DNA of 64,000 bases from Haemophilus seminalis (GCF_006384255.1 NZ_VCED01000003.1:124001-188000), one strand, 5' to 3'. Numbered from the stretch's first letter, positions 1 to 11,705 are shown. Program-made: numbers and translations. The notes: generated from the sequence alone by a model not told the origin.

Positions 1-11
1 TTTCTTTGTTT

Positions 12-299
12 TTACAATAGATTTTGAATTTCTTTTGGAATTAATTTGGGGTCAGGAATCCAAACTTGTTTGTGTCGGCTCAATTGCCCTTTTTCTAAAA
101 TAATACTGCTTTTGGGCACTTTGAAGGATTTACTTAAAAATTTCAATAAATGCGTATTTGCTTGCCCCTCAACGGGGGGCGCAGTAATGGTAATTTTTAA
201 TTCATCATCGTGAATACCAGCAATATGATCTTTACTGGCTTTTGGCTGTAAGAATATTCTTAATCTAATGCCGTCTTTATTTTGTTCAATTGCAGACAT
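12..299 (-). CDS. yggU: DUF167/YggU family protein
   Basis: This 95-residue protein belongs to the small DUF167 (YggU) family, whose function is not established. The family features seen are the N-terminal beta strands (LRIFLQPKASKDHI), the central KITITAPPVEGQAN segment and the basic KSFKVPKSSI stretch. Length is normal for the family. The ATG at 297-299 is the natural start and the TAA lies 11 bases from the window edge, so its downstream neighbours are not visible. It diverges from uppS across about 150 bases. Confidence 0.85.
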   Translation of the reverse strand: MSAIEQNKDGIRLRIFLQPKASKDHIAGIHDDELKITITAPPVEGQANTHLLKFLSKSFKVPKSSIILEKGQLSRHKQVWIPDPKLIPKEIQNLL

Positions 300-360
300 A
301 AATTCTTCGTTTTGTTTATTTTTCTTTATTATAAAAATGAATTATGTAAAAAATAAAGTG

Positions 361-382
361 TGGATTAGGGCTCGCTAATCCA
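361..382. other. short inverted repeat upstream of uppS
   Basis: An 8-bp inverted repeat (TGGATTAG / CTAATCCA) lies between the divergent yggU and uppS genes, with a 6-base spacer. It has no T-run on either side and could be an operator or a leader hairpin. The rest of 300-451 must hold both promoters; I see no clear consensus sites. Confidence 0.3.
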
Positions 383-451
383 TAGCAAGCAAATACAACT
401 TGTGATATAGTTCACAGCCGAATTTATAGGGATCTTTTTATAATAAAAATA

Positions 452-1171
452 ATGATAGAACTCGATCAAAACAATATTCCAAAACACGTTGCCATTATTA
501 TGGATGGTAATGGGCGATGGGCTAAACAGAAAAATAAAATGCGTATTTTTGGCCATACTAATGGCGTATCTGCTGTTCGCCGAGCAGTAAGTTATGCTCG
601 CCAAACAGGAGTAAATTTTCTTACGCTTTATGCTTTTAGTAGCGAAAATTGGAATCGACCAGAGCAAGAAGTCAGCGCGTTAATGACGCTTTTTATGCAA
701 GCTTTAGATCGCGAAGTGAAAAAATTACATAAAAATAATATTCGTCTGAAAATTATTGGCGATGTATCTCGTTTTAGTGAATCTTTACAAGAAAAAATTG
801 CAAAAGCGGAAAATTTAACAGAAAAAAATACCGCACTTACGCTCAATATTGCTGCAAATTACGGTGGTTGCTGGGATATTGTACAGGCGACAAAACAACT
901 CGCAGAAAAAGTAAAAAATAATGAGATGAGCGTTGAAGAGATTGATGAAATTGCTTTTCAGCGTCATTTAGTTACACAAGATGAACCACAAGTGGATCTA
1001 TTGATTCGTACCAGTGGTGAACAACGAATTAGTAATTTTTTATTATGGCAAATTGCATATGCAGAACTTTATTTTTCCGATGTGCTGTGGCCAGATTTTG
1101 ATGAGGCGGAATTTAACAGTGCCATCGCCTGTTATCAACAACGTCATCGCCGTTTTGGTGGGACAGAATAA
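452..1171 (+). CDS. uppS: undecaprenyl diphosphate synthase
   Basis: A cis-prenyltransferase that adds eight isopentenyl units to farnesyl diphosphate, making the C55 lipid carrier for peptidoglycan and O-antigen-type glycans. It acts at the inner face of the cytoplasmic membrane. The N-terminal MDGNGRWA motif holds the catalytic Asp18 and the diphosphate-binding loop. FSSENWNRP follows near residue 65, and the C-terminal [15 protein letters not shown] motif binds the substrate. At 239 residues it is slightly short of the E. coli enzyme, as expected from its shorter N-terminus. It heads the co-directional envelope cluster and is followed 21 bases later by cdsA. Confidence 0.97.
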   Translation: MIELDQNNIPKHVAIIMDGNGRWAKQKNKMRIFGHTNGVSAVRRAVSYARQTGVNFLTLYAFSSENWNRPEQEVSALMTLFMQALDREVKKLHKNNIRLKIIGDVSRFSESLQEKIAKAENLTEKNTALTLNIAANYGGCWDIVQATKQLAEKVKNNEMSVEEIDEIAFQRHLVTQDEPQVDLLIRTSGEQRISNFLLWQIAYAELYFSDVLWPDFDEAEFNSAIACYQQRHRRFGGTE

Positions 1172-1192
1172 TTCAATAAATGGATTAAAATT

Positions 1193-2059
1193 ATGCTTAA
1201 ACAACGAGTTTTATCAGCCATTGTGTTAATCGTAGCGGTGTTATGTGCGATATTTTTATTTACGCCTTTTTATTTTGCTCTCGCGTTAGGTGCTGTGGCG
1301 ACTTTAGGCGTTTGGGAATGGACTCAGTTTGCTCGCCTTAAACAGCCTTTAGCGCGTTTTTGTGTTGCTGCTTTTTTAGGTGCTTTTATCTTTTTATGGC
1401 TCTATACTGAGGGCAACTATTTAGATGCAGGTCGTGTGTTTGAACAGCATCTTCAGCTTTTATTAATGAACGCTGTTGGTTGGTGGATTTTAGCTTTATT
1501 GCTTGTGGTGAGTTATCCTAAATCAGCTAAATTTTGGTCTAAAAATCCTCTTTTACAGCTTTTATTTGCCTTTTCTACTTTAATCCCATTTATCGCGGGT
1601 GTATTACGTTTACGTTTAGAACACTATACCCATGATCCTTATCACGGCTTATTTTTATTACTTTATGTATTTGTGCTTGTTTGGGCTGCTGATTCTGGTG
1701 CTTATTTTAGTGGACGCGCATTTGGTAAACGTAAACTTGCGCCAAAAGTTTCACCTGGTAAAAGCTGGGAAGGCGTTGTTGGTGGTTTAATTACAGCGTT
1801 AGTGCTTGCTTTTGTATTTATTCATTTCTCTGGCGATGCTTTAGTTGGTGAGCGAAATATCACTGGATTCGTTATTCTTTCCGTTGCTACAGTTGCAATT
1901 TCAGTATTGGGCGATTTAACTGAAAGTATGTTTAAACGTGAGTCAGGAGTTAAAGACAGCAGTCAATTAATTCCAGGTCATGGTGGTGTATTAGATCGCA
2001 TTGATAGCTTGACTGCTGCGGTACCTTTTTTCAGCTACTTCTATTTCTTTGTGTTATAA
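1193..2059 (+). CDS. cdsA: phosphatidate cytidylyltransferase (CDP-diglyceride synthase)
   Basis: Makes CDP-diacylglycerol from phosphatidic acid and CTP, the branch point of bacterial phospholipid synthesis. It is a polytopic inner-membrane enzyme with about eight hydrophobic segments in 288 residues. The CdsA signature is in the C-terminal third: GDLTESMFKRESGVKDSS followed by IPGHGGVLDRIDS. A conserved KVSPGKSWEG loop lies near residue 190. The ATG is 21 bases after the uppS stop. The order uppS-cdsA-rseP-bamA is the same as in enterobacteria, so shared transcription is likely. Confidence 0.97.
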   Translation: MLKQRVLSAIVLIVAVLCAIFLFTPFYFALALGAVATLGVWEWTQFARLKQPLARFCVAAFLGAFIFLWLYTEGNYLDAGRVFEQHLQLLLMNAVGWWILALLLVVSYPKSAKFWSKNPLLQLLFAFSTLIPFIAGVLRLRLEHYTHDPYHGLFLLLYVFVLVWAADSGAYFSGRAFGKRKLAPKVSPGKSWEGVVGGLITALVLAFVFIHFSGDALVGERNITGFVILSVATVAISVLGDLTESMFKRESGVKDSSQLIPGHGGVLDRIDSLTAAVPFFSYFYFFVL

Positions 2060-2068
2060 GGATTCTGA

Positions 2069-3400
2069 ATGTCATTTTTGTGGTCGCTAGGTTCTTTTAT
2101 CATTGCTATTGCAGTATTAGTATCCGTTCACGAATATGGACACTTTTGGGCTGCTAGAAAGTGCGGTATAAAAGTTCATCGTTTTTCAATTGGCTTTGGT
2201 AAGGTAATTTGGAAACGTATCGATAAGCATGGTACAGAATTTGCGGTTTCAATGATTCCTTTAGGCGGCTATGTAAAAATGCTTGATGGACGCAATGAAG
2301 AGGTTCCAGTTGAGCAAAAGCCACAAGCATTCGACAGTAAAAGTGTATTAGAACGTGCATTTGTGATTATCGCCGGTCCTTTGGCAAATTTTATTTTTGC
2401 GATTTTTGCCTATTGGGTCATCTATGTTTATGGAATGCCAAGTGTTAAACCTGTGATTGAATCAATAACGCCAAGTTCAATCGCGGCACAAACGCACATT
2501 GAACCCAATACACAAATTCTAGCGGTTGATGGCGAAGAAACTCAAGATTGGGAAACCATCAATATGCTACTTGCCACAAAAATGGGGGAGCCTAATGTTG
2601 AAATTACCCTTTCTTCTTTTGGCTCCAATATTGAACAACAACGGACTTTAAATCTTACAAATTGGACTTTTGATCCTGAAAAAGAAAGTGCTTTTGAGGC
2701 ATTAGGGATTATGCCTATGCGTCCTAAAGTGGAAATGGTGCTTTCTAAAGTTGTTCAAGGTTCTCCAGCTGAGAAAGCAGGTTTACAAATCGGTGATAAA
2801 ATTTTAAAAGAAAATTTAACCGTACTTCCTTGGCAAGATTTTATAAAACAGGTCGAACAAGGCGAATCTTTTTCTATTAAAGTTGAACGTAATGGGGAAA
2901 CGCTTGACAAAATTATCACGCCAGTGCGTAATCAGAGTGGAAAATGGTTTGTGGGTTTAAGCCCAACTTTTGTAAAATTATCTGATGAATATCGTACAGA
3001 ATTAAAATATGATATTCTTGAGTCCTTACAAAAAGGCATTGAAAAGACTGGCCAACTTTCTGTATTAACCTTGAAGGTGCTAGGAAAATTAATCACGGGT
3101 GATTTGTCATTAAACAATTTAAGCGGCCCGATTTCTATTGCTAAAGGTGCGGGTGCATCTGCTAATATTGGATTGGTGTATTTTTTAAGCTTTATGGCAT
3201 TGATTAGTGTGAATTTAGGTATTATGAATTTATTCCCATTGCCTGTATTAGATGGCGGCCATTTAGTTTTTTTAGCAATGGAAGCTGTTAAAGGAAAACC
3301 TATTTCTGAGCGGGTGCAAAGCATCTGTTATCGAATTGGCGCAGCGCTGTTATTAAGTTTAACGGTGTTTGCATTATTTAATGATTTTTTACGTCTATAA
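2069..3400 (+). CDS. rseP: site-2 regulated intramembrane protease RseP
   Basis: A membrane zinc metalloprotease that performs the second cleavage of anti-sigma factor RseA in the sigma-E envelope stress response and also removes remnant signal peptides. HEYGH at residues 21-25 supplies two zinc ligands and the catalytic Glu. [12 protein letters not shown] near the C-terminus supplies the aspartate ligand. The region around residues 110-310 is periplasmic and PDZ-like, with a clear PDZ pattern at [18 protein letters not shown]. The length of 443 is close to the E. coli protein (450). It starts 9 bases after cdsA and ends 19 bases before bamA. Confidence 0.97.
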   Translation: MSFLWSLGSFIIAIAVLVSVHEYGHFWAARKCGIKVHRFSIGFGKVIWKRIDKHGTEFAVSMIPLGGYVKMLDGRNEEVPVEQKPQAFDSKSVLERAFVIIAGPLANFIFAIFAYWVIYVYGMPSVKPVIESITPSSIAAQTHIEPNTQILAVDGEETQDWETINMLLATKMGEPNVEITLSSFGSNIEQQRTLNLTNWTFDPEKESAFEALGIMPMRPKVEMVLSKVVQGSPAEKAGLQIGDKILKENLTVLPWQDFIKQVEQGESFSIKVERNGETLDKIITPVRNQSGKWFVGLSPTFVKLSDEYRTELKYDILESLQKGIEKTGQLSVLTLKVLGKLITGDLSLNNLSGPISIAKGAGASANIGLVYFLSFMALISVNLGIMNLFPLPVLDGGHLVFLAMEAVKGKPISERVQSICYRIGAALLLSLTVFALFNDFLRL

Positions 3401-3419
3401 TTTATATAGGATACAATCG

Positions 3420-5798
3420 ATGAAAAAACTTCTAATCGCAAGTTTATTATTCGGTACGACAACGACTGTGTTTGCCGCACCTTTTGTGGCAAAAGATATT
3501 CGTGTGGATGGTGTTCAAGGTGACTTAGAACAACAAATCCGAGCAAGTCTACCTGTTCGTGCCGGTCAGCGTGTGACTGACAATGATGTGGCTAATATTG
3601 TCCGCTCTTTATTCGTAAGTGGTCGATTCGATGATGTGAATGCACATCAAGAAGGCGATGTACTTGTTGTTAGCGTTGTGGCTAAATCGATCATTTCAGA
3701 TGTTAAAATCAAAGGTAACTCTGTTATTCCAACTGAAGCACTTAAACAAAACTTAGATGCTAATGGGTTTAAAGTTGGCGATGTTTTAATTCGAGAAAAA
3801 TTAAATGAATTTGCAAAAAGTGTAAAAGAGCACTATGCAAGTTTAGGTCGCTATAACGCAACAGTTGAACCTATTGTAAATACGTTACCAAATAATCGTG
3901 CTGAAATTTTAATTCAGATCAATGAAGATGATACTGCAAAATTAGCATCATTAACTTTCAATGGTAATGAATCTGTTAGTAGCAGTACGTTGCAAGAGCA
4001 AATGGAATTACAACCTGATTCTTGGTGGAAATTATGGGGTAATAAATTTGAAGGCGCTCAGTTCGAGAAAGATTTACAGTCAATTCGTGATTATTATTTA
4101 AATAATGGTTATGCCAAAGCACAAATCACTAAAACTGATGTTCAGCTAAATGATGAAAAAACGAAAGTAAATGTAACCATTGATGTCAATGAAGGTTTAC
4201 AGTATGACCTTCGAAGTGCTCGTATTGTTGGTAATGTGGGTGGTATGGCTTCTGAACTTGAACCGTTACTTTCTTCATTACATTTAAATGACACTTTCCG
4301 TCGCAGTGATATTGCCGATGTTGAAAATGCGATTAAAGCAAAATTGGGTGAACGTGGTTACGGTAGTGCAACGGTGAATACTGTACCTGATTTTGATGAT
4401 GCAAATAAAACCTTAGCAATTACTTTTGTTGTTGATGCTGGTCGACGTTTAACTGTTCGTCAACTACGCTTTGAAGGAAATACTGTTTCAGCAGATAGTA
4501 CTTTACGTCAAGAAATGCGCCAACAAGAAGGGGCGTGGTATAACTCGCAATTAGTTGAGTTAGGTAAAATCCGTTTAGATCGTACAGGATTCTTCGAAAC
4601 CGTAGAAAATCGAATTGATCCTGTAAAAGGTACGGATGACGAAGTCGATGTCGTGTATAAAGTTAAAGAGCGTAATACAGGTAGTATCAACTTTGGTATT
4701 GGTTACGGTACAGAGAGTGGTATTAGTTATCAAGCTAGTGTTAAACAAGATAATTTCTTGGGAACAGGAGCAGCAGTAAGTATAGCTGGTACGAAAAATG
4801 ATTATGGTACTAGTGTCAATTTGGGTTATACCGAACCCTACTTTACTAAAGATGGCGTAAGTCTTGGTGGAAATGTTTTCTTTGAAAACTATGATAATTC
4901 TAAAAGTGATACATCTTCTAATTATAAACGTACGACTTACGGTGGTAATGTCACTTTAGGTTTCCCTGTAAATGAAAATAACTCTTACTATGTTGGATTG
5001 GGTTATACTTATAATAAGATCAGTAATTTTGCTCCAGAATATAACCGTGAATTATATCTTGATTCCATGAATTTTAATGGAAATTCAATCAAAACCAGTG
5101 ACTTTGATTTTTCTTTTGGTTGGAACTATAACAGCCTTAATAGGGGATATTTCCCAACTAAAGGGGTAAAAGCAAGTCTTGGTGGACGAGTTACAATTCC
5201 GGGTTCGGATAACAAATACTACAAACTAAGTGCAGATGTACAAGGTTTCTACCCATTAGACAGAGATCACCGTTGGGTTATATCTGCAAAAGCATCTGCA
5301 GGATATGCAAATGGTTTTGGAAACAAGCGTTTACCGTTCTATCAAACTTATACAGCGGGTGGCATCGGTTCATTACGTGGTTTTGCTTATGGTAGTATTG
5401 GACCTAATGCAATTTATGCCGATCAACATGGTAATTTTAATAGGATAAGTTCTGATGTGATTGGTGGTAATGCAATCACAACTGCGAGCGCAGAACTTAT
5501 TGTACCAACACCGTTTGTGAGCGATAAGAGCCAAAATACAGTCCGAACTTCCTTATTTGTTGATGCGGCAAGTGTTTGGAATACTAAATGGAAATCGGAT
5601 AAGAGTGGGTTAGATAATAATGTATTGAAAAGCTTACCCGATTATGGAAAAGTTAGTCGAGTTCGTGCCTCTGCGGGTGTAGGCTTCCAATGGCAATCCC
5701 CTATTGGACCGTTGGTTTTCTCTTACGCAAAACCGATTAAGAAATATGAATATGATGATGTAGAACAATTCCAATTTAGTATTGGTGGTTCATTTTAA
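3420..5798 (+). CDS. bamA: outer membrane protein assembly factor BamA (D15/Oma87)
   Basis: The central subunit of the BAM complex, which folds and inserts beta-barrel proteins into the outer membrane; in Haemophilus it is the D15 protective antigen. I place the start at 3420, where a typical signal peptide begins ([19 protein letters not shown]), giving 792 residues. The open frame extends 17 codons upstream into rseP but that extension lacks signal-peptide character. Five POTRA domains occupy about residues 20-420. The rest is a 16-stranded barrel with the conserved GGIGSLRGF (loop 6 VRGF-type) motif and a C-terminal FSIGGSF ending in Phe, as expected for barrel proteins. Confidence 0.98.
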   Translation: MKKLLIASLLFGTTTTVFAAPFVAKDIRVDGVQGDLEQQIRASLPVRAGQRVTDNDVANIVRSLFVSGRFDDVNAHQEGDVLVVSVVAKSIISDVKIKGNSVIPTEALKQNLDANGFKVGDVLIREKLNEFAKSVKEHYASLGRYNATVEPIVNTLPNNRAEILIQINEDDTAKLASLTFNGNESVSSSTLQEQMELQPDSWWKLWGNKFEGAQFEKDLQSIRDYYLNNGYAKAQITKTDVQLNDEKTKVNVTIDVNEGLQYDLRSARIVGNVGGMASELEPLLSSLHLNDTFRRSDIADVENAIKAKLGERGYGSATVNTVPDFDDANKTLAITFVVDAGRRLTVRQLRFEGNTVSADSTLRQEMRQQEGAWYNSQLVELGKIRLDRTGFFETVENRIDPVKGTDDEVDVVYKVKERNTGSINFGIGYGTESGISYQASVKQDNFLGTGAAVSIAGTKNDYGTSVNLGYTEPYFTKDGVSLGGNVFFENYDNSKSDTSSNYKRTTYGGNVTLGFPVNENNSYYVGLGYTYNKISNFAPEYNRELYLDSMNFNGNSIKTSDFDFSFGWNYNSLNRGYFPTKGVKASLGGRVTIPGSDNKYYKLSADVQGFYPLDRDHRWVISAKASAGYANGFGNKRLPFYQTYTAGGIGSLRGFAYGSIGPNAIYADQHGNFNRISSDVIGGNAITTASAELIVPTPFVSDKSQNTVRTSLFVDAASVWNTKWKSDKSGLDNNVLKSLPDYGKVSRVRASAGVGFQWQSPIGPLVFSYAKPIKKYEYDDVEQFQFSIGGSF

Positions 5799-5876
5799 TA
5801 AATTGAACTTTTTGTTGTATCATCATTCAAAGAAAACGTTCTATACTAAATTTATTTTAGTGTAGAGAATATTAAT

Positions 5877-5900
5877 AACTAACTAACTAACTAACTAACT
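5877..5900 (+). repeat. (AACT)6 tetranucleotide repeat in the skp leader
   Basis: Six perfect AACT units end 19 bases before the skp ATG and just upstream of its ribosome binding site (AAGGAA, 5905-5910). Tetranucleotide tracts are the classical slippage elements of Haemophilus phase variation. Here the tract is outside the coding frame, so a change in copy number would alter leader length or promoter spacing, not frame. Confidence 0.95.
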
Positions 5901-5919
5901 AATTAAGGAAATTTATAAA

Positions 5920-6513
5920 ATGAAAAATGTTGTAAAAGTAACCGCACTTGCATTAGGTATCGCACTTGCTTCAGGCTATGCGGCTGCTGAGGAAAAAATT
6001 GCTTTCATTAATGCAGGTTATGTTTTCCAAAACCATCCAGATCGTCAAGCTGTTGCAGATAAATTAGATGCAGAATTTAAACCTGTTGCTGATAAATTAG
6101 CTGCAAGCAAAAAAGAAATTGATGATAAAATTGTTGCAGCACGTAAAAAAGTAGAAGCAAAAGCAGCAGCATTAGAAAAAGATGCGGCACGTTTAAGTAA
6201 AGCTGATATTCAAAAACGTCAAGATGAAATTAATAAACTCGCTGCTTCTGAAGACGCTTCATTACAAAAATTGATGCAAGAACAAGATAAAAAAGTGGCT
6301 GAATTTCAAGCTCAAAATGAAAAACGTCAAGCTGAAGAGCGTGGTAAATTGCTAGATAGTATTCAAACTGCAACAAATAATTATGCAAAAGCAAATGGTT
6401 ATAGCTATGTGCTTGATGCAAATTCAGTCGTATTTGCAGTAGAGGGTAAAGACATTAGTGATGCTGTGTTAAAAACAATTCCTGCAACACAAAAAACAGA
6501 AGAGAAAAAATAA
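5920..6513 (+). CDS. skp: periplasmic chaperone Skp (OmpH)
   Basis: A trimeric periplasmic holdase that carries unfolded outer-membrane proteins to BamA. The 197-residue protein has a signal peptide ending near ASGYAAA, a short beta start (EEKIAFINAGYVF) and a long charged alpha-helical region (about residues 60-150, rich in Lys, Ala, Glu and Asp) that forms the tentacles. It is encoded 121 bases after bamA, the usual linkage. The spacer carries the AACT repeat, so skp probably has its own promoter. Confidence 0.95.
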   Translation: MKNVVKVTALALGIALASGYAAAEEKIAFINAGYVFQNHPDRQAVADKLDAEFKPVADKLAASKKEIDDKIVAARKKVEAKAAALEKDAARLSKADIQKRQDEINKLAASEDASLQKLMQEQDKKVAEFQAQNEKRQAEERGKLLDSIQTATNNYAKANGYSYVLDANSVVFAVEGKDISDAVLKTIPATQKTEEKK

Positions 6514-6528
6514 TAGGCTTTATTAATC

Positions 6529-7554
6529 ATGTTAAAAACCTATTCTTTACAAGAATTGGCAACTCAAATCGGCGCTACCGTTCGCGGTAACGCCGATGTC
6601 GTTGTAGAAAATATCGCTCCTCTTGATAAGGCTCAATGTCATCAGCTTACCTTTATTTCTAATGCAAAGTTCCGTTCTTTATTAAAAGATTCTAAGGCAG
6701 GTATCTTGGTTGTATCTGAAGCAGATGTAGAGTTTTGTTCACCTGAAAGCAATTTATTAATCGTAAAAGATCCTTATGTTGCCTATGCCATTTTAGCCCA
6801 ATATATGGATACTACGCCTAAAGCAGCTCAAGGTATTGCACTTAGCGCGGTAGTCTCTGGTCATGCATCTTTGGGAGAGAATGTCTCCATCGGTGCAAAT
6901 ACTGTTATTGAAGATGGCGTTGTTCTTGGCGATAACGTTATTATTGGTGCAAATTGCTTTGTGGGTAAAAATACAAAAATCGGTGCGAATACACAGCTTT
7001 GGGCAAATGTAAGTATCTATCATGATGTAGAAATTGGTATAAATTGTTTAATTCAATCGGGTGCAGTGATTGGTAGCGATGGTTTTGGTTATGCAAATGA
7101 TCGTGGGCGTTGGATTAAAATTCCACAAGTTGGTCAGGTAATTATTGGTAATAATGTTGAAATAGGTGCTTGCACTTGTATTGATCGTGGTGCTTTAGAT
7201 GCAACTGTTATTGAGGATAATGTTATTATTGATAATCTTTGTCAAATTGCCCATAACGTACATATTGGTACCGGCACCGCGGTTGCGGGGGGGGTCATTA
7301 TGGCTGGAAGCTTAACAGTTGGGCGGTATTGCTTAATTGGTGGTGCGAGTGTAATCAATGGTCATATGGAAATCTGCGATAAGGTAACTATTACAGGTAT
7401 GGGAATGGTGATGCGTCCAATTACTGAGCCTGGTGTCTATTCATCTGGTATTCCATTGCAAACGAACAAAGCATGGCGTAAAACTGCGGCATTAACTTTG
7501 GGAATTGATGAAATAAATAAACGTGTGAAAGCGTTAGAGAAGAAGATTAATTAA
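6529..7554 (+). CDS. lpxD: UDP-3-O-acylglucosamine N-acyltransferase
   Basis: Third step of lipid A synthesis: adds the second hydroxyacyl chain to UDP-3-O-acylglucosamine, using acyl-ACP. The 341-residue protein has an N-terminal uridine-binding domain (about residues 1-105), then a left-handed parallel beta helix of imperfect hexapeptide repeats ([22 protein letters not shown] and on), and a C-terminal helix ([13 protein letters not shown]). The catalytic His is in the [10 protein letters not shown] segment. It starts 15 bases after skp and a terminator-like hairpin follows. Confidence 0.97.
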   Translation: MLKTYSLQELATQIGATVRGNADVVVENIAPLDKAQCHQLTFISNAKFRSLLKDSKAGILVVSEADVEFCSPESNLLIVKDPYVAYAILAQYMDTTPKAAQGIALSAVVSGHASLGENVSIGANTVIEDGVVLGDNVIIGANCFVGKNTKIGANTQLWANVSIYHDVEIGINCLIQSGAVIGSDGFGYANDRGRWIKIPQVGQVIIGNNVEIGACTCIDRGALDATVIEDNVIIDNLCQIAHNVHIGTGTAVAGGVIMAGSLTVGRYCLIGGASVINGHMEICDKVTITGMGMVMRPITEPGVYSSGIPLQTNKAWRKTAALTLGIDEINKRVKALEKKIN

Positions 7555-7566
7555 TTTATTGTAGAG

Positions 7567-7597
7567 CGCACCAACTTTTATGGTGCGTTTTATTTTT
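7567..7597 (+). terminator. rho-independent terminator after lpxD
   Basis: A 7-bp stem (CGCACCA / TGGTGCG) with a 7-base loop is followed by a T-rich run. It separates lpxD from fabZ, implying that fabZ-lpxA has its own promoter in the following 60 bases. Confidence 0.75.
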
Positions 7598-7657
7598 AGC
7601 CGTAAATATCGTATAATTCGAGAGATTTTATTTGTTTATTTTTTGTAAGGTGTCAAC

Positions 7658-8104
7658 GTGTCAGAACAACAACCAAGAGTGATCGAATCAAAAGAAATTA
7701 TGACTTTATTACCACATCGCTATCCATTTTTATTAGTGGATCGCGTATTGGATTTTAAAGAAGGCGAATGGTTAAAAGCGATTAAAAATATTAGCGTTAA
7801 TGAGCCTTGTTTCACAGGTCACTTCCCCGGCGAACCTATTTTACCGGGCGTTTTAATTTTAGAAGCTTTGGCACAGGCAATGGGTATTTTAGCCTTTAAA
7901 ACTCACGAATTAAAAGGCGGTGAACTATTCTATTTCGCAGGTATTGATGAAGCGCGCTTTAAACGTCCAGTGTTACCTGGAGATCAAATGGAATTAAACG
8001 TTCAAGTGATTAAAGAACGCCGTGGCATCACTGCATTTACTGGTGTTGCAACCGTAAACGGTGAAATTGCTTGTGAAGCAAAACTAATGTGCGCTCGTCG
8101 TTAA
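7658..8104 (+). CDS. fabZ: 3-hydroxyacyl-ACP dehydratase FabZ
   Basis: A hot-dog-fold dehydratase that removes water from 3-hydroxyacyl-ACP in fatty acid elongation. It competes with LpxA for hydroxymyristoyl-ACP, so its dosage balances phospholipid and lipid A. The catalytic motif is [20 protein letters not shown], holding His and Glu. The 148-residue frame opens with GTG, preceded by a good ribosome binding site (TAAGG, 7646-7650); there is no better ATG. lpxA starts 14 bases after its stop. Confidence 0.97.
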   Translation: MSEQQPRVIESKEIMTLLPHRYPFLLVDRVLDFKEGEWLKAIKNISVNEPCFTGHFPGEPILPGVLILEALAQAMGILAFKTHELKGGELFYFAGIDEARFKRPVLPGDQMELNVQVIKERRGITAFTGVATVNGEIACEAKLMCARR

Positions 8105-8118
8105 TTAAGGGGGTAAAT

Positions 8119-8907
8119 ATGATCCACCCAAATGCAAAAATCCATCCTACAGCCTTAGTTGAAGAAGGCGCAGTTATTGGCGAAGGTGTTGTTATCGGGC
8201 CTTTCTGTATTGTTGAAGGCACTGTTGAAATTAAAGCTCGCACTGTATTGAAATCTCACGTTGTCGTTCGTGGCGATACGGTTATTGGCGAAGATAACGA
8301 AATCTATCAATTCGCTAGCATTGGTGAAGTGAACCAAGATTTAAAATATAACGGCGAAGCAACCAAAACGATTATTGGTAATGGCAACCGAATTCGTGAA
8401 CATGTGACAATTCATCGTGGTACCATCCAAGGCGGAGGTGTAACCTCTATTGGCAATAACAATTTATTAATGGTGAATGTTCACATTGCACATGATTGCC
8501 AAATTAAAAACAACTGTATTTTGGCAAACAATGCAACGCTTGCTGGTCACGTAGAATTAGATGATTTCGTGATTGTTGGTGGCATGTCAGCAATTCACCA
8601 ATTTGTAATCGTTGGTGCACACGTCATGTTAGGCGGCGGTTCTATGGTAAGCCAAGATGTACCTCCTTATGTTATGGCACAAGGCAACCACGCCCGTCCA
8701 TTTGGCGTAAACTTAGAAGGTTTAAAACGTCGTGGTTTTGATAAACCAACCATGCACGCAATCCGTAACGTTTATAAAATGATCTATCGTAGTGGTAAAA
8801 CGCTCGAAGAAGTGTTACCAGAAATTGAGCAAATTGCAGAAACCGATTCAGCGATTAGTTTCTTTGTTGAATTTTTCAAACGTTCAACTCGCGGTATTAT
8901 TCGTTAA
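8119..8907 (+). CDS. lpxA: UDP-N-acetylglucosamine acyltransferase
   Basis: Catalyses the first step of lipid A synthesis, transferring R-3-hydroxymyristate from ACP to the 3-OH of UDP-GlcNAc. I chose the ATG at 8119, which has a strong ribosome binding site (AAGGGGGT) and gives 262 residues, the same as E. coli LpxA; the open frame runs 10 codons further upstream inside fabZ. A left-handed beta helix of hexapeptide repeats occupies about residues 1-185. The catalytic His lies in the VHIAHDCQI segment. A C-terminal helical domain follows ([13 protein letters not shown]). Confidence 0.97.
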   Translation: MIHPNAKIHPTALVEEGAVIGEGVVIGPFCIVEGTVEIKARTVLKSHVVVRGDTVIGEDNEIYQFASIGEVNQDLKYNGEATKTIIGNGNRIREHVTIHRGTIQGGGVTSIGNNNLLMVNVHIAHDCQIKNNCILANNATLAGHVELDDFVIVGGMSAIHQFVIVGAHVMLGGGSMVSQDVPPYVMAQGNHARPFGVNLEGLKRRGFDKPTMHAIRNVYKMIYRSGKTLEEVLPEIEQIAETDSAISFFVEFFKRSTRGIIR

Positions 8908-8925
8908 TAAAGTATCTCTGTTTTC

Positions 8926-8961
8926 AACCGCACTTTGCACACCAAAGTGCGGTTATTTTTT
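8926..8961 (+). terminator. inverted uptake-signal terminator between lpxA and lpxB
   Basis: Two oppositely oriented uptake signal cores form an 11-bp perfect stem (AACCGCACTTT / AAAGTGCGGTT) with a 7-base loop, followed by a T-run. It ends only 13 bases before the lpxB start, so it can attenuate transcription within the lpx cluster. Confidence 0.85.
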
Positions 8962-8973
8962 AGGGTAAATTTG

Positions 8974-10146
8974 ATGAACAAAACAAATCCAACCATTGCT
9001 CTTGTTGCAGGAGAAGTATCTGGTGATATTCTCGGAGCTGGTTTAATTCGCCAGCTCAAAGCTCATTATCCTAACGCTCGCTTTATTGGCATTGCAGGCC
9101 CAAGAATGTTGGCTGAAGGCTGTGAGACGCTTGTCGATATGGAAGAGCTTTCAGTCATGGGCTTGGCTGAAATTTTGAAACATCTTCCTCGTCTGTTGAA
9201 AATTCGCAAAAATGTCATTCAAACTATGCTGCAAGAAAAACCAGATGTTTACATCGGCATTGATGCGCCTGATTTTAATTTGGATGTAGAACTCAAGCTC
9301 AAAGCAAACGGAATTAAAACTATTCATTACGTGAGCCCCTCTGTATGGGCTTGGCGTCAAAATCGCATCCATAAAATTGCCAAAGCAACTCATCAAGTTC
9401 TTGCCTTTTTGCCTTTTGAGAAAGTCTTTTACGATAAATTTAACGTGCCTTGCCGTTTTATTGGACACACAATGGCAGATGCTATTCCGCTCAAACCAAA
9501 CCGTGCCGAAGCATGCCAAATGCTACAGATTGATCCCGCACAACGCTATTTAGCTATCTTAGTTGGAAGTCGTGGTTCAGAAGTGGAGTTTCTGGCTGAG
9601 CCTTTCTTGAAAACGGCTTTATTGTTAAAAGAACAATTCCCTGATTTACAATTCCTCGTTCCTTTGGTGAACGAAAAACGACGAATTCAATTTGAAGCTA
9701 TTAAAACTAAAATTGCACCAAATCTAGACCTGCATTTAATTGATGGCAATGCACGACAAGCAATGATCGCAGCTGATGCAACACTTCTTGCTTCAGGAAC
9801 AGCAGCGCTTGAAGCAATGCTTTGTAAATCACCCATGGTGGTTGGTTATCGAATGAAACCACTGACCTATTTCTTAGCAAAACATTTAGTGAAAACTGAT
9901 TATATTTCTTTACCAAACTTGCTTGCGAATGAAATGCTCGTTCCTGAAATGATTCAAGAAGAATGCATGCCAGAATTGCTCGCTGAAAAACTATCTGCTT
10001 ATCTTTCTGATAATGAAAGTGCGGTAAAAAATCGCCATGCTTTAATTCAGCACTTCACGGATTTACACCAAAAAATTCAATGCAATGCAGATAAGCAAGC
10101 GGCTCAAGCGGTCATTGATTTATTAGAAGGAAAAGAAAATGTTTGA
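8974..10146 (+). CDS. lpxB: lipid-A-disaccharide synthase
   Basis: A GT19-family glycosyltransferase joining lipid X and UDP-diacylglucosamine into the lipid A disaccharide at the membrane. The start at 8974 gives 390 residues and begins at the normal LpxB N-terminus ([24 protein letters not shown]). The upstream part of the frame lies in the terminator hairpin and is not coding. The central [12 protein letters not shown] motif and the C-terminal [20 protein letters not shown] motif are diagnostic. The stop overlaps the rnhB start by 8 bases. Confidence 0.97.
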   Translation: MNKTNPTIALVAGEVSGDILGAGLIRQLKAHYPNARFIGIAGPRMLAEGCETLVDMEELSVMGLAEILKHLPRLLKIRKNVIQTMLQEKPDVYIGIDAPDFNLDVELKLKANGIKTIHYVSPSVWAWRQNRIHKIAKATHQVLAFLPFEKVFYDKFNVPCRFIGHTMADAIPLKPNRAEACQMLQIDPAQRYLAILVGSRGSEVEFLAEPFLKTALLLKEQFPDLQFLVPLVNEKRRIQFEAIKTKIAPNLDLHLIDGNARQAMIAADATLLASGTAALEAMLCKSPMVVGYRMKPLTYFLAKHLVKTDYISLPNLLANEMLVPEMIQEECMPELLAEKLSAYLSDNESAVKNRHALIQHFTDLHQKIQCNADKQAAQAVIDLLEGKENV

Positions 10147-10744
10147 ATATCCACAAGGCTATGAATTGATCGCTGGCGTTGATGAAGTTGGGCGAGGCCC
10201 TCTAGTTGGGGCTGTTGTAACGGCCGCCGTTATTTTAGATCCGAATAACCCAATTGAAGGCCTCGCTGATTCTAAAAAACTCTCAGAAAAAAAACGTTTA
10301 GCTCTTGCTGAAGAAATCAAAGAAAAAGCCCTTGTTTGGGCATTAGGTCGAGCTGAAGCTAACGAAATTGATGAGATAAATATCCTACAAGCCTCCTTGC
10401 TGGCAATGACTCGAGCAGTAAAATCTTTAAAAATTCAACCGCACTTTGTGTTGGTTGATGGCAATAAGATCCCAAAAGATTTAGATGTTCCAGCGCAAGC
10501 CGTCGTAAAAGGCGATAGCCTTGTGGCGGAAATCAGTGCAGCCTCTATTTTGGCAAAAGTAGCACGAGACCAAGAAATGGAAGAATTAGATAAGCAATAT
10601 CCAGAATACGCTTTCGCCCAGCATAAAGGCTATCCAACCAAATTACATTTGGAAAAATTAGCTGAACTTGGCGCGTTACCGCAACATCGTCGTAGTTTTA
10701 CACCTGTTAAAAAGGTATTGGAAACTAAATTTACTGATAAATAG
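10139..10744 (+). CDS. rnhB: ribonuclease HII
   Basis: Cleaves the RNA strand of RNA-DNA hybrids, including single ribonucleotides misincorporated in DNA. The 201-residue protein shows the RNase HII signature: [15 protein letters not shown] (two acidic residues), [11 protein letters not shown], and [13 protein letters not shown] followed by HKGYPTKLH. The ATG overlaps the lpxB end, which suggests translational coupling, and the lpxB-rnhB linkage is common in gammaproteobacteria. Confidence 0.97.
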   Translation: MFEYPQGYELIAGVDEVGRGPLVGAVVTAAVILDPNNPIEGLADSKKLSEKKRLALAEEIKEKALVWALGRAEANEIDEINILQASLLAMTRAVKSLKIQPHFVLVDGNKIPKDLDVPAQAVVKGDSLVAEISAASILAKVARDQEMEELDKQYPEYAFAQHKGYPTKLHLEKLAELGALPQHRRSFTPVKKVLETKFTDK

Positions 10745-10771
10745 ATATATACACTTAAAATAAGGAAAAAT

Positions 10772-11704
<933 letters not shown>

Positions 11705-11705
<1 letters not shown>

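Noticed and set aside
2932-3324. 130-codon open frame antisense to rseP
   Set aside because: It lies wholly inside a strongly conserved gene on the other strand, has no ribosome binding site and shows no protein family pattern.
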